The translations under genes were made by a program, and so were the position numbers. Positions 45,459 to 56,919 of a DNA stretch of 64,000 bases are shown here, in pieces (position 1 is the first letter of the stretch; each line of letters begins with the position of its first letter). The stretch is taken from NCBI GenBank assembly GCA_030704615.1, contig CM060732.1, positions 54,045,053 through 54,109,052 on the forward strand, in the 5' to 3' direction. This DNA comes from Takakia lepidozioides (Eukaryota > Streptophyta > Takakiopsida > Takakiales > Takakiaceae). A model generated the notes under the pieces. That model ran no database searches and was not told where the DNA came from. It saw nothing but the letters and a program-made list of their open reading frames with translations.

Positions 45459-45464
45459 TTTATA
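45459..45464 (-). promoter_or_regulatory. TATA-like box for the minus-strand gene
   Basis: Minus strand GGCTTTATAAATTGC, about 210 bases upstream of the ATG at 45247. The spacing allows a transcription start near 45430 and a 180-base leader. Confidence 0.4.
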
Positions 45465-45834
45465 AAGCCATTCGCTGTCTCTGTCTGTGTGAGACCATCC
45501 CCGCAACAGCCCTGTTGCGTTCCGCCCACGTGCTGCAAGAGTGCCATGCATCGCGAAGCATCTGCCGAAGTCGGATCAGAGTGGCCCGAGTACTGAGCTC
45601 TGTGTGTGGCTTTTGGGTGCTCCAAAGGCCAGCGACAAGTTGAGCGCGGCCATGCAGCTGCCTGCATGCACACGAGGCAGGAAATAATCGATTCTCTTGG
45701 CGCTTTCTCGTCACTCTCTCTTCTCTTGGCCGCACCTCTATCTTGGACACTATCTTGCATTCTAGAACCTTCCCCACATAGTTGGCTATCCTGCAGTTCT
45801 GCACCCATACATGGAATAGCACAAGATTGTGAAA

Positions 45835-46165
45835 CAGAATTGTTCATCGATAAATTTGTTACTTATGATAACGAAATGTTACTAGAAAACATCATGATGT
45901 ACAACTTCACCATCATTGATGCACTTGTCGCAAATTTAATAAATCTATATGTCGACCACTACCACCGATGAAGGAAACAAAGATTTTGACTCTATTGGAA
46001 ACAAACGACCAAATGAACGAACTAAAAAACATCATATTACATATTTTTAAAGACCTACACGAATGTAGTATTTAGAAAAAACATATCTTTCGAAGAATTC
46101 ACCGACGGATGGGGATGGAAAAACACTAAAACTGTTGCAAGGCTGTTGCTATTCGTTTTTCAAGG
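45835..46165 (+). pseudogene. Helitron protein piece 4
   Basis: LFIDKFVTYDNEMLLENIMM continues the Rep-like domain after piece 3. Frameshifted, it goes on to MKETKILTLLETNDQMNELK, HIFKDLHE and ISFEEF. A normal protein would have about 10-20 residues between the end of piece 3 and this start, so the break is almost clean. Confidence 0.65.
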
Positions 46166-46809
46166 CCTCTTCAAATGACATCCACCTTTCATGATCCTCC
46201 TCCTGCACCCTCATGAGGCGCTCACGCTCCACCTCCAACAAGGAAGAAGCCATGTGAGGAGAGAATGGAGATGGACGACTAAATCTGGGATAAAAACACG
46301 TATATAAATGCATTGAGAATTCGATTTATGAAACCCACTATAATTGTTAAATGCAAACCAACGGACATACGTACTATTGTTGCTACGGCCGGAGTGGAGT
46401 AAGCAACACTAATTAGTATCAGCTCAATCTTCAAAGTATAGGTCTTTTAAAGCGGGACATGAGGATTTCGGAAAATCGTCGGTCCTCTATGGCACACAAA
46501 TACTGATGTGCAATTTATTTTGGATCCATACGCAGCTGCTACATACTGTACATCATATCTCCAAATATCTCACAAAAATCAACATAACCGTCACCAAAGA
46601 AGTACAAAAGGTCCTTACAACATGTAAACAAGAATAAATTGAAGCAACAAAACATATAAAACAAATGGGCAACGCATATCTAAACGCTCAACAAATGCAT
46701 GATCAATTAGCAATATACTTCATTCTCTCTATGATATTACATCATTTATCAAGAAAATGTTCTTTTATCAACAAATCACCCTCTAGGCTCTAAAGAACGC
46801 GCATTTGTA
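46166..46809. other. No supported gene
   Basis: AT-rich, only short frames. It lies between the Helitron remnant and the inverted hAT half, near one inversion breakpoint. Confidence 0.35.
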
Positions 46810-49800
46810 CTAAATTTGGTTACTTACGCCAAAACCAGAAAAGTTGCATACAAACTCAAAACGATGTGCTCATTGGCCAGCTCTCAATCACTGGCAAAGT
46901 CGTGCGAAGGAAAAGCCCCCTTGCTTCTAGTCCTACGCACATGGCCAAAAAACGGGGCTGATCCGCTGGAACAATGGGCTGATCCGCCCCTGACACCGCT
47001 TCCCCGTGCTGATAGTGATATTCGCCCAGCGTGATCGCTCAGCCACAAAATTGATCCGCCGGATAAAGGTAGATGAAAGAAAATAATTTTTTAGATGAAA
47101 AATAAAAGTTATTTATCATGTTAAAACAAATGTTACCTTCATCTTTGCCGTGCACACATCATACTCAACAACACTGAAGTGCACGAAGTACACGACAGGG
47201 AAGCTTCCTTATTCACCACCTTCAACGTCATATCCTCACATGGCTCATCCAAACCAAACAATGACATGTCATCCTGAGTGGAATTTGGCTCCGGCTGGGT
47301 CGTAGTATTCGGGTGAAGGATCTTGAAACATTTGACCAAAAGAGGCTCCAACACCAAGGTGTCATATTGCCGAACAATGATATGTCCATGTTCTCTGCCC
47401 ACATATTGTATCACCAAGGACAATCCCTTGAAACGCAGATCAAGCATCAACGCCAACATATTGTGGGCTTTCAATGGTTGAACTCCTTCAAAAAATGAGA
47501 GAAATGGCCCCAATACATGCACCACTTCCTGAGCTATCCGCCATTCTAACAATTGCAACTCTGCATCAAAATCCCCAATGCGATAATCCACTGTACCCAA
47601 CCTTCGAACATTATTTGCTCGTATGCGTACACAAGTTGTAATGGCTGCAGCAAGAGCATCAGACAACAGCCAGTATCCGCCTGACTGGTTCATAACACAC
47701 TCATGAACCACAAGTCCGAGAACCGTGGAAATAGACTTTGCAATTGCCCACAGCTTGGTATGTGAGATTGCAAAGACAGTGAAGTCTGCCTAGAATAACA
47801 AGTAATGATGGCTTGCCGTAATTCCAAAGTTTCTTGAAAGATGATCACTTTGGAAGCAAACCTGGTTTTCACTGAAGTCTTTAGCTTGCAATGATGAATG
47901 TCACTATCAACACATATTGCATTCCATTCTTGCCTTCATTTTCCACTCTTCTTCGTCCAAGTGATGGTCTTCTGCAACTCTGATTGAGCATCATTTATAG
48001 ACACAACCCTCATATCTATTCACACCTTTGCATCAATCGTGGCATAGTGACAACACTTGGACATTGCATGTCCAAGCAACTTCCCACAAATGGTGCAGAC
48101 AGTCTCAATGGGGCACAAGACACGACTGCATTCAAAGCTGCAGTCAAAGTATCCAAATTACTTCCTTCATCTTTGACATAAGTTATGATGTGCGAATTCA
48201 AACCATACTTTGTCAAAAAGTCATTCACTTGACGTGTTATGGCTGCCCCCGATGTATCAGGTGCCTCGAACATTCACAATGTCACATGACATGGTTCCTA
48301 TTGTTCATTAAGGAAATGCGCTATAATGACAAAAGTATCTGTTCCTCCTCTTGACATCCACAAATCACAACTGATAGTATATGTTACACAATTGGATATC
48401 AATGGGGATATGTACAAGTCTTGTGTTTTTGCTGCCAGTGATGGGAGCTTCTCATTCACAAGTGTGCGTCGAGAGGGAAAAATTAGACGATTATTTTGTC
48501 TCCTCACTACCCTTCGTAGCCATGGAGATTCGACCAAAGACAATGACAACAACTCTTTTGCAATGAACAGGACCAAATCCTCGTTGAGCATTTTCTGCTG
48601 TTCATCATCTTTCTTGTATGAAGTTTGACTGCCAAATAAAGAAGATATGTTTCATGGGGTAAGGCCAAGCCTCTTCTTCGCACGCCCATCTTTTTCCATT
48701 TCAATCCACTTACTAACCAAAGCCCTATGTTTTTTATTCATATACTTGTGAAGAACAGAGTTTCCATGGTCTTTGTTGTAAGTTATACATCCTGGCATCT
48801 TTTCAAATACAGGAGCAGGATGACAAAACATACACCTCATATATTACGGGTGTATTGCATCTATTAGACCCGCATTGGCAACTGCATAAAATGCCCATGA
48901 CGAAGCAGTGCAATTGTAAGGTTTCCAAAAATCACGTTGCTTGCGTAGGGTGGAAAACTGCTCTTCCTCGGACATTTAGCTGCTTGAATACTATGATATT
49001 GTGGAAAACCCACCGACCGCTGAATTGAGAGGAATTGATAAAGAAGACGATGCACATATAGCTCCTCCAAGCATATGGCAAGCTTCCATAGCTCCCGCAT
49101 TGTTGACATTGGTGTCATGAACAACACCTCTCTCCAGTTCTTCAAAGATATTGGGCTCCATATGTTACAAATGGTTGGATACACTCCCTGAATCAAATTA
49201 ATCCCAATCCAACCCAATTCACGCTTAAACATTCATACAATGCAAATTTGTAATATAATTATACCAATGTGAGAGCCTAGTAAACTGCACAACACTGCAC
49301 ATAGGGGGGGGCTCTTATGACATTAAATAGGGGGGTTGGTCTTATGACAGTAAATACCCAATCCCATAGGTAGAGCCAAATATTAAAGCAAGGGCATACA
49401 TACAAGCTCTTGGGTGGCACAAACACTCATACATTCAAAGTAGAACACATATATATATATATGTAAGATAGGTCATTTCCGTCGTTCAGCCCCTTTAGGC
49501 ACCATGACAGATTCTCAAATGTGGAAATTCAGTTTTCAGGTGTCATGAGTGGCAATCAAATGCACACTAGGTAGACCTCTTTTAGATTTCCTAATGCTAT
49601 CATAAGCCATTGGCAACAGTAGACCAGCCAAGAGAGGATGTACATTGACCATTTTCAGATTTCCTAATGCTAACACAAGGCACTGGCTACAGTAGACCAG
49701 CCAAGCTACTTGGTTGCATGACTTTGCCATTCAAGGAAAAAAAAAAAGAGGGAGGGCTAAAAGGACCTAGCACAAGTTGTTTGGTTGCATTAATTTGCTG

Positions 49801-50470
49801 TGAAAAGAAGAAGAGAGAGAGAGAGAGGGCTAAAGGCCCTAGCACAAGTTTCTCGGCTGCACAATTTTGCCATGAAAGGACAAAAGAAAAAAGCGTTGCT
49901 CCCTCCCCCCGTACTCGTACCCGGCTGCTCTCCCCGCCCCCCCCCCCCCCCCCCCCCCCTCTCTCCACGCGCTGAGGCGCTGCTCCATCCCCCGCGCTGG
50001 TGCCGCACGTCCCGCAGGTGAAAGTGCGAGACCACAGAAGCAAGAAAACCAAATAAATAAATAAATGCTGCTACCTCGCCCCGCGCTGCTACGCTACTCC
50101 CTTCCTCACACGCTACTACGCTGCTCACTCCCTCACGCGCTGAGGCGCTGCTCCCTCCCCCGCACTGAAGCCGCGCTACTGCAGCAGATCGCGCGTGAGA
50201 GACGACAGATCGCGAGAAAAGAAAAAACAAACCCCTAGTGCGAGACCCGGATCCGGAACTGCCACTGACCCCCGGTTCTAGTTCCCAGCCGGTTCCTAGA
50301 AAAACCCGTACCCGCCGATTCCAGTTCTGGAACCGGCTCGTCCCTGCTCCCCCGATTCCGGTTCCGGTTCCTGGGCGTCGGTTCCGGTTCCAGTACCGGT
50401 TCCTAGGAACCGGAACCGGAACCGGAACCGCCGGTTCCAACCTGCCAAAGCGAGTACCCGCACAACACTG
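46810..50470 (-). mobile_element. hAT transposon, 5' half (inverted)
   Basis: The minus strand begins at 50470 with CAGTGTTGTGCGGGTACTCG, a hAT-type terminus, followed by CCGGTTCC-rich subterminal repeats (50230-50450). Transposase pieces read downward: a BED-like finger (48840-48652, RCMFC...LHKYMNKKH); DLVLFIAKELLSLSLVESPW and SCDLWMSRGGTDTFVIIAHF (48591-48298); VKDEGSNLDTLTAALNAVVS (48273-48016); NMLALMLDLRFKGLSLVIQY and YDTLVLEPLLVKCF (47711-47139); then a frame change to HFSVVEYDVCTAK before a GT donor near 47125. The dimerisation domain is not here but at 56198-56512 on the plus strand. The flanking octamer at 50471-50478 is GTAAGTAG. Confidence 0.85.
49937..49960. repeat. Poly(C) tract
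   Basis: An uninterrupted C run of over 20 bases within the hAT 5' region, next to (GA)n at 49816-49828. Confidence 0.8.
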
Positions 50471-50478
50471 GTAAGTAG
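50471..50478. repeat. hAT target-site duplication, inverted copy
   Basis: GTAAGTAG directly outside the 5' terminus. It is the reverse complement of CTACTTAC at 56912-56919. Confidence 0.85.
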
Positions 50479-50966
50479 ACTAGACAAATGGACAAAAGAT
50501 ACCTTTTGCCAAAAAATTGCAGGTCATGGAATGTTCCAAAAAAGTGTAGACACTAGATAATCTTCCAAATTTTTTACAATATGTTTTTCTATTTTTAGTA
50601 CAAATTAGGTTTTTAATTCCAATAATTCCTATTCACTTCACAATCTTTCAAAAATCAGAGCTCGATAGGTACAGGCAGATCAGAATGACATGAAACAAAA
50701 TGAGACAGAGACCTAATTTTTGTCAGAAAGTTCACATGATCCCACTTTATATATTTGACCGGGGAGAGAAGAGTAATGTATAGGGTGGACCTCTAACATA
50801 TCGTATGGTGGATCCTATGTTGATGCCCTACCAATCTGCTACCATACCTGCCAGTGTTTTTTTTTTCTTTTTTCTTTTTTCTTTTTTCTTTTCCTGGTAA
50901 AAAATTGCCCGATTTCAACCTGGCAACTTGAAATGACTGAGCTACTTGTTCAAAGGAATTACCAAT

Positions 50967-51170
50967 AGTCAGTAGCTCAGTTGGTTAAGTGCACTGAGTG
51001 CCACCTAGATGTGTATGGGGTCAAATCTTGCTACTGACGGGTGTGGTATGGTTCCTAGGCGGTGTCCCACTCATTCGCCTCATGGCGCATAAATGAAAGA
51101 GGTTATTTTCTCCTCTCACTACTAAGGGGCCTGATCTGTGAGCTGTTGCTCCCAGGTGTTTACATTTTTT
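50967..51170 (+). repeat. SINE family A copy
   Basis: AGTAGCTCAGTTGGTTAAGT (A box), GGGGTCAAATCTTGCTAC (B box), AAAGAGGTTATTTTCTCCTC, GGGGCCTGATCTGTGAGCTG, then a T-rich end. Confidence 0.8.
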
Positions 51171-51389
51171 ATTGTATTTTAAGAATTATGGGGGCTAAAA
51201 TCCAAAGAATTCACCAAAATGTGCCCAATGGTGAAATATCCCTGATCAAACCACCGTGAACCCGTTAAAACGTAACACCTGTCATAGGTCACCTGTCTAC
51301 ATGTGCGAGCTCATTATTTTTGCCACATCAGCGGGTAGAATAGATGGATTGACTTTTGAAAATTGAGCAAAAAAAACACTAGTGCACAT

Positions 51390-51612
51390 TGTGTCAACAC
51401 ATTGGGCTCAAATCCTACTATCTTGTCCTATCATTGGTATGGTTTCGTGGCTGGTGGCCGGTCATGGCTTTTTATGTAAGGGGGTTAATTTCTCTCCCTG
51501 CTCTGCAAAGGGCCTGAATTGTGAGTTGTTAGTTGTTACTCACAGGTTTCCTTAATTCAAAAAACTAAAATTAAAAATAAAAATTGTGAGCAGTTGCTCC
51601 CAGGTTTTTTAT
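51390..51612 (+). repeat. Degenerate SINE family A copies
   Basis: GGGCTCAAATCCTACTATCT (B-box region), GGGTTAATTTCTCTCCCTGC and AGGGCCTGAATTGTGAGTTG, followed by a second short tail fragment (TTGTGAGCAGTTGCTCCCAG) at 51583-51602. The A box is not recognisable. Confidence 0.6.
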
Positions 51613-51690
51613 TTTATTTTTATTTTTAAAAAGAAAAAAGGAAAAAGAAAACCTTGTCTCCTTTCAACCAAAATAAAAAAAAAAAATAGG

Positions 51691-51763
51691 TGGAGTTGGA
51701 TCCACAGCGTGGGGGAGGCAAGCCGTCAGGCTAGGCTTCCTCAGTCATTCATATTGGCGGAGT
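51691..51763 (+). repeat. Fragment of the same retrotransposon family
   Basis: GGTGGAGTTGGATCCACAGC through CAAGCCGTCAGGCTAGGCTT to ATATTGGCGG matches the minus strand of 36712-36630 (the gag-pol linker) with few differences. The encoded GEASRQARLPQSF is the same. Confidence 0.75.
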
Positions 51764-52175
51764 TCCTTAAGTCACTACTTCTGCGATCACCCCTAGTCTG
51801 TTGCTGCCAAAGGCAAGACTGTTGTTCTCACTGTTGAGGATCATAGAAGGGCAATCAGAGAAGGTGTAGCCATCCTTGCTCAAGTAATGAGGTTGTTGAC
51901 TCTGGTAATCCACCATTTGTGTTGGTTGGGAACCCTAAATGTTTGGAGGTTAAGAGTTTTTGGCTTAAAGTCAGATGTACTTATTGTGTTGATATATTAA
52001 TGGTGTTTTCTTTTATTTTGAATATACGTCAAGTATCTCCAATTGGAGGAACTTGATAAAAATCACCAGTTACGATAACGTCCAAACTTCCAGAAAGTTT
52101 GTTATATATTTGTTTAACCCCTAAACGACGCCTCAGTCGTTTGCCAGGATCAGGTGTTGGTATCGCGTAAGCACA

Positions 52176-52193
52176 GCGTGAGCATGCTCACGC
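52176..52193. repeat. Perfect 18-bp palindrome
   Basis: GCGTGAGCATGCTCACGC, whose arm GTGAGC/GCTCAC is also the core of the hairpin at 9628-9666 and the array at 12445-12527. Confidence 0.7.
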
Positions 52194-52385
52194 GCGACCC
52201 ACGGTCATGGGAGTTTTATGTTTTCTTAACGTCGGTCATAAGAATTATATGTTTCTAAAACGGAAAAAACCATAAGCGGGTATAGAGGACCGGTGCATAT
52301 ATACTATAGGTCTACACCAATTCAGCGAGGCGAAAACTTCAGTAGTGTAGCCAGAAACCCTAAACTTATAGATGCAGACGAGTTT

Positions 52386-52680
52386 CGCATTGAGAAAGAC
52401 TTGGTGATATGGGCACAAACCTATGCAGCAGTGGGTTTCGCATTGAGAAACCTTAGTGGTGTTTGAAAAGACTTGGTGATATGGACATAAACCTATGCAG
52501 CGGTGGGTTTCGCATTGAGAAACCTTAGTGATGTTTGAAAAGACTTGGTGATATGGACATAAACCTATGCAGCGGTGGGTTTCGCATTGAGAAACCCTTA
52601 GTGGTGTTTGAGAAAGACTTGGTGATATGGACACACAAACCTATGTAGCGGTGGATTTCGCATTGAAAAACCCTTACTGG
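52386..52680. repeat. Tandem array, about 72-bp unit
   Basis: TTTCGCATTGAGAAACC recurs at about 52386, 52439, 52511, 52583 and 52659 with AGACTTGGTGATATGGACAT and ACCTATGCAGCGGTGGG between. Confidence 0.85.
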
Positions 52681-54560
52681 TATATCTTGAGTCGAAACTT
52701 TCTATACAAAATCTCATTACCCAACAATCCCACATCCAATTCAGGCTAGTTGGTACAGAGTTTCGCCGTGCGAAATTATCCTTCAGTGTGACAGGCTGTT
52801 TAGTATAGAGTTTCCCTGTGAGAAATTAGCTATGGGCGAGGACTTGCGATTTGAGGTGAAGTCTCACAGCACTCTCGCGCCTATTATGCAGAAAAAAACA
52901 CACATATAGGGTAAGATGTTCATCACGTATAGGGGCTATTTGTTCTTTACGTGTTAGTTTTGCATAATGTTTAGTTTCGCCAAGTTCGTTTTGCTGTGGA
53001 AATTTTGCGGAAATTTGGGAAATATGCCCTTGTGCTCATGCGCTATCCAACCTTGCCAGGATCCACCTTTTGTGGATGTAAGTGGATGGAAGTGGGTCTC
53101 GAAGGTAAAGTGAGGGGGTTCAGGAGAAGCATACATGGGAATTTAAAGCGCCTTGAAATATCAAAAGCTCTGCTCCCTATAATTTTTCAAAGTGCCAGGG
53201 GTCTGGAAATTCAGCGTTGACTTGCCTACTTGGCAGGCCAAATGAGGAATCTTGAAAACAACATCTAAGGCTCTGATTATATCAAAATGCCAATTTTTTT
53301 TTACAAGGCACTATTTAATGTTAGTGTGCACTTATTTACCAGAGGAATTAGAAAACAAATATCATGTCCTGGCTGTACTTGGGAGCCAAACCATGATAAT
53401 TTACCCCTCGGATTTCACATAGAAAGCAACCTATTTGTATTTTTGGAATTTTGGTCTGCGTTTTGGGGAGAGAATCCCTTGGGTGCCATATAATCAGATT
53501 AGGGAGGGCACTGCCTCAGAAATTTCAACTTGACATTTGAATTTAATGGTCAAACCATTTTTGCCATCAATTTTTGAGTGGGCTTAAAAAATTCACAATA
53601 GTATTTTGTTATAATCTACTGATTCCAACGGTGGATCTTCCTGATTTTCTGGGGGTAGATGAATGTGGTAGTCAGGAATGTATTTGTAAGGTTCAAATTT
53701 CTGGATGATTCAGAGTATCAAGATAGAGCTCCAGACAGGCAGGTAAGCATGTACACTTTTGGGGGTGGCCCCCCAAAAGAGGTCTCGTCCTTTAAGGGTT
53801 ATTAGAACGCAATGTTTTGTCTATGAATGAAAACATCATGCATATATCTCACTAGAACTACTAGTTGTAGTTGATCATATTGTTTAATTAATGTGTCACG
53901 TTTGTCATCCGTAAGTGACGTCAAATTTATGATTTAGAGGTATGCCTAAGTTTGAATGAATTGTATTTCCTAGAATGTAGAATGTTGCTTTTCTTATGTA
54001 TGCTATTTACATAATTTCTTGTTTTAAGGGATCTACGTCTAGACTATTATTGTAGAATCGTAGCAACCCTTGTATACGATAGTTAAAACTGTGAAAGTTT
54101 TGCTTGTTCCAGTTCTACCTATTATGAATAGATGCAACGGTTTTTCAGGGTTTGTACGTTTTTTTATAGATTAGGTTAAAAATCCACATGAAATACGCAC
54201 GATTGAGTTGATTTCCAAAGAACTTGTTGGGATATTGGCAGAGAACACAAGCGATAGTGTCTTACTCCCATTGGAAGTGTCGTTATGAGAAAAGATAACA
54301 TAAAAGAGGCTACAAACTATTCATCGTTGCACATAAGTTGTATGTTTTTTTATCAGTCTGGCATTGGAGATTCTGCAAAAGACACTATTATTTTGAACCT
54401 CACCCGTGAACCCAGGCACCCATTAGTTGACATCCATACGTGTGAAAAGACATAGGGAAGTTATGAGTGGTCATCCTGGCAGTCGCAAATCCTATTGGAA
54501 AAAATCAAACCATCAAAAGAGATTACAATCCCACTTACAATAATGGTTAGCGTTGTATCA
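52681..54560. other. No supported gene
   Basis: Only short frames. Nothing recognised before the 128-bp repeats. Confidence 0.4.
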
Positions 54561-54562
54561 TT

Positions 54563-54830
54563 TCATGACAGGGGACCAACAAGAAGCATGTGCCTTCGCA
54601 CAACTTTTTCAGTGATCGAGAGCTGATCAATGGGCACATCGGTTTGAGTTTGTATACAAATGGTATAGTTTTGGCGTAAGTAACCAAACTTCATGACAGG
54701 GGACCAGTAAGAAGCATGTGCCTTCACACGGCTTTTTCAGTGATCGAGAGCTGACCAATGGGCAGATGGGTTTGAGTTTGTATGCAAATGGTATAGTTTT
54801 GGCGTAAGTAACCAAACTTCATGACAGGGA
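54563..54830 (+). repeat. 128-bp tandem repeat, about 2.1 copies
   Basis: TCATGACAGGGGACCA at 54563, 54691 and 54819. The unit includes TTTTTCAGTGATCGAGAGCT and AGTTTTGGCGTAAGTAACCA. The minus strand of 46810-46925 is a further copy. Confidence 0.85.
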
Positions 54831-54834
54831 ACCA

Positions 54835-55195
54835 GTAGGAGGTACTACGTATATGAGGGGGCAACCAGGGCTGATCAGCCCTGTGGGACCCAACAGATGT
54901 TGGGGCGGATATCCGCCGTGACCACGCACATGGGCGGAGGAAATCCCACGAGTCATCCGCTGGGTGAACTAGGGCAAGAATTCACCATAGCCAACTCGGC
55001 GTCTCTCTTCTCTCGACGTCCTCCTCTCGACGGCACACGGTCTCTCCTCTCAACGGCACACACGCCAGTACTCCTAGTAGTGAAAATATCACATGAGGGT
55101 AGCATAATTAATTTGGTTTCTTACACAAAAAAATGGAGAGGTTGTTCATTGGCAAGGTCAATTTGATATGGATGCTTATGTCTGTGAGCTTAGGG
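54835..55195. other. Spacer between the two hAT intron arrays
   Basis: No gene. It contains ATCCGCC/GCTGATCAGCCC words also seen at 46950-47060 (inverted). Confidence 0.4.
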
Positions 55196-55199
55196 AATT

Positions 55200-56160
55200 G
55201 TATCAAAGTAGGTCAAACTGTGAAGAAAAACAAAGTAGTTGAAGCTCTATCTCTGTTTTTTGGGCATAACAAAATACGTACTCACTCAATTGGCATGAAA
55301 CAACATCCCACAACTGGGGAATCAAAGTAGCTTTCCAAAAAGCCATCACAGATCATTGTAGCCCAAATTCTCTACATGCTACGACCCCAAATGTCAGTGC
55401 AGGTCAAATTCTGAATAAAAACAAAATAGTTGAAGCTCCACCTCTGTTTTTGGGGCATAACTAATTGTGTACTCACGCAATTTGCATGAAACAATATTTG
55501 ACAGCTGGGAAATCAAGGTAGCTTTCCAACAAGCCATCACACATCCTTATAGCCCAAATTCTCTACATGCTACAACCCCAAATGCCAAAGCAGGTCAAAT
55601 TGTGAAGAAAAACAAAATAGTTGAAGCTCCACCTCTATTTTTTGGGCATAAAAAAATGTGAACTCACTCAATGGACATGAAACACGAGCTGTGGTTTTCC
55701 AACAAGCTATCACACATCCTTATAGCCCAAGTTCTCTACATGAAATAACCCCAAATGTCAAAGCAGGTCAAATTGTGAAGAAAAACAAAGTAGTTGAAGC
55801 TCCACCTCTGTTTTTTGGGCATAAAAAATTGTGTACTCACTCAATTGGCATGAAACAACATCTGAAAGCTGGGGAATAAAGGTCTTCCAACAAGCCATCA
55901 CACATCCTTGTAGGCCAAATTCTGTACATGCTACAACCCCAAAAATTTGTGAAGAAAAATAAAGTAGTTGAATCTCTACCTCTATTTTTTGGGCATAAAA
56001 AATTGTGTACTCACTCAATTGGCATGAAACAACATCGGAAAGCTGGGGAATAAAGGTAGTTTTCCAACAAGCCATCACAAATCCTTGTAGACCGAATTCT
56101 CTACATGCTACAACCCCAAATGTCAAAGAAGGTCAAATTGTGAAGAAAAGTAACCCTAAT
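55200..56160 (+). repeat. Tandem array, 174-191-bp unit, five copies
   Basis: The word GCATGAAACAACAT (or a close variant) lies near 55293, 55483, 55674, 55848 and 56022. The rest of the unit has TTTCCAACAAGCCATCACAC, TCTACATGCTACAACCCCAA and AAGTAGTTGAAGCTCCACCT. Confidence 0.9.
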
Positions 56161-56911
56161 ATAGATTCTTTTTCCATGTACTAAGTGTAGTGCTCCTTTG
56201 AAATGGTGGAAAGAGCACGAATCTGTATTTTCAAAGGTGGGGTATTTGGCACGTCTCTTGTTGGGCATTGTTGGGTCTCAGATTGAATGTGAGAGGATTT
56301 TTAGCATTGCAGATGTTATTACAAACTTGCGACATTACAAGTTAGGTGTTCAGAACCTTGATATGCTTGTGAGCATTGTCAAGAATTGGCCGAATGATGC
56401 TCGTGTTGGTTGCATGAGCTTTTCCATGAACGAGTGTTTGAACAGCGAGGAAGTTCTCTTAGATGACAACGAGGAGTTGATTGTAGAGGCTGAGTTGTTT
56501 GAGACAGAATGATTTCTGTGTACTCTACACACATTGATTTATACTCGCTTACATTGCATTATTATTATTTCATAAATTTGTACATGAATGTTGTGTTGTT
56601 TCTTTTCAACATGGTCAAAATATTTGATATAGCTAATGGGGAGTCACAAATCATTTTCAGATTTATAAAAAAACTGTAATTTTTTTAAATTAAAAAAAAT
56701 AGAGAACCGGAACCGGAAATTGGAACCGGCAGATCCTTCCCAAAAAATTACCCGGAACCGGAACTGGAATCTGCTCATGAATTTTGACCGGAAGTGGAAC
56801 CGGAACCGCTTCATAAAAAAAAAACGGATCCGGACCGGAACCGTCTCTTTAAATCTACCAAGGAACCGGAACCGGCGGTTCCTTCAATATAGCAAGAACC
56901 GCACAACACTG

Positions 56912-56919
56912 CTACTTAC
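56912..56919. repeat. hAT target-site duplication, direct copy
   Basis: CTACTTAC directly outside the 3' terminus, the reverse complement of the octamer at 50471-50478. Confidence 0.85.

Larger units (their letters stand above)
50479..54560. other. Host flank inverted together with the hAT half
   Basis: About 4.1 kb with no gene. It contains SINE copies (50967-51170; 51390-51612), a retrotransposon scrap (51691-51763), a palindrome (52176-52193) and a tandem array (52386-52680). Its inverted status is inferred from the hAT ends. Confidence 0.5.
54563..56911 (+). mobile_element. hAT transposon, 3' half
   Basis: Plus strand: 128-bp tandem repeats (54563-54830), a 175-190-bp tandem array (55200-56160), then an acceptor (GTGTAG/TGCTCC) and the hAT dimerisation domain 56198-56512. 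The domain reads LKWWKEHESVFSKVGYLARL, GIVGSQIECERIFSIADVIT, LGVQNLDMLVSIVKNWPNDA, with a stop at 56512. CCGGAACC-rich subterminal sequence (56703-56880) leads to the terminus CCGCACAACACTG ending at 56911, followed by CTACTTAC. The first repeat type also occurs, inverted, at 46810-46925 beside the other half. This places both repeat arrays inside the last intron of the original gene. Confidence 0.85.

Noticed and set aside
49687-50440. Gly/Arg-rich and Pro-rich frames of 121 and 216 residues
   Set aside because: They come from the poly(C), (GA)n and CCGGTTCC repeats at the hAT 5' end.
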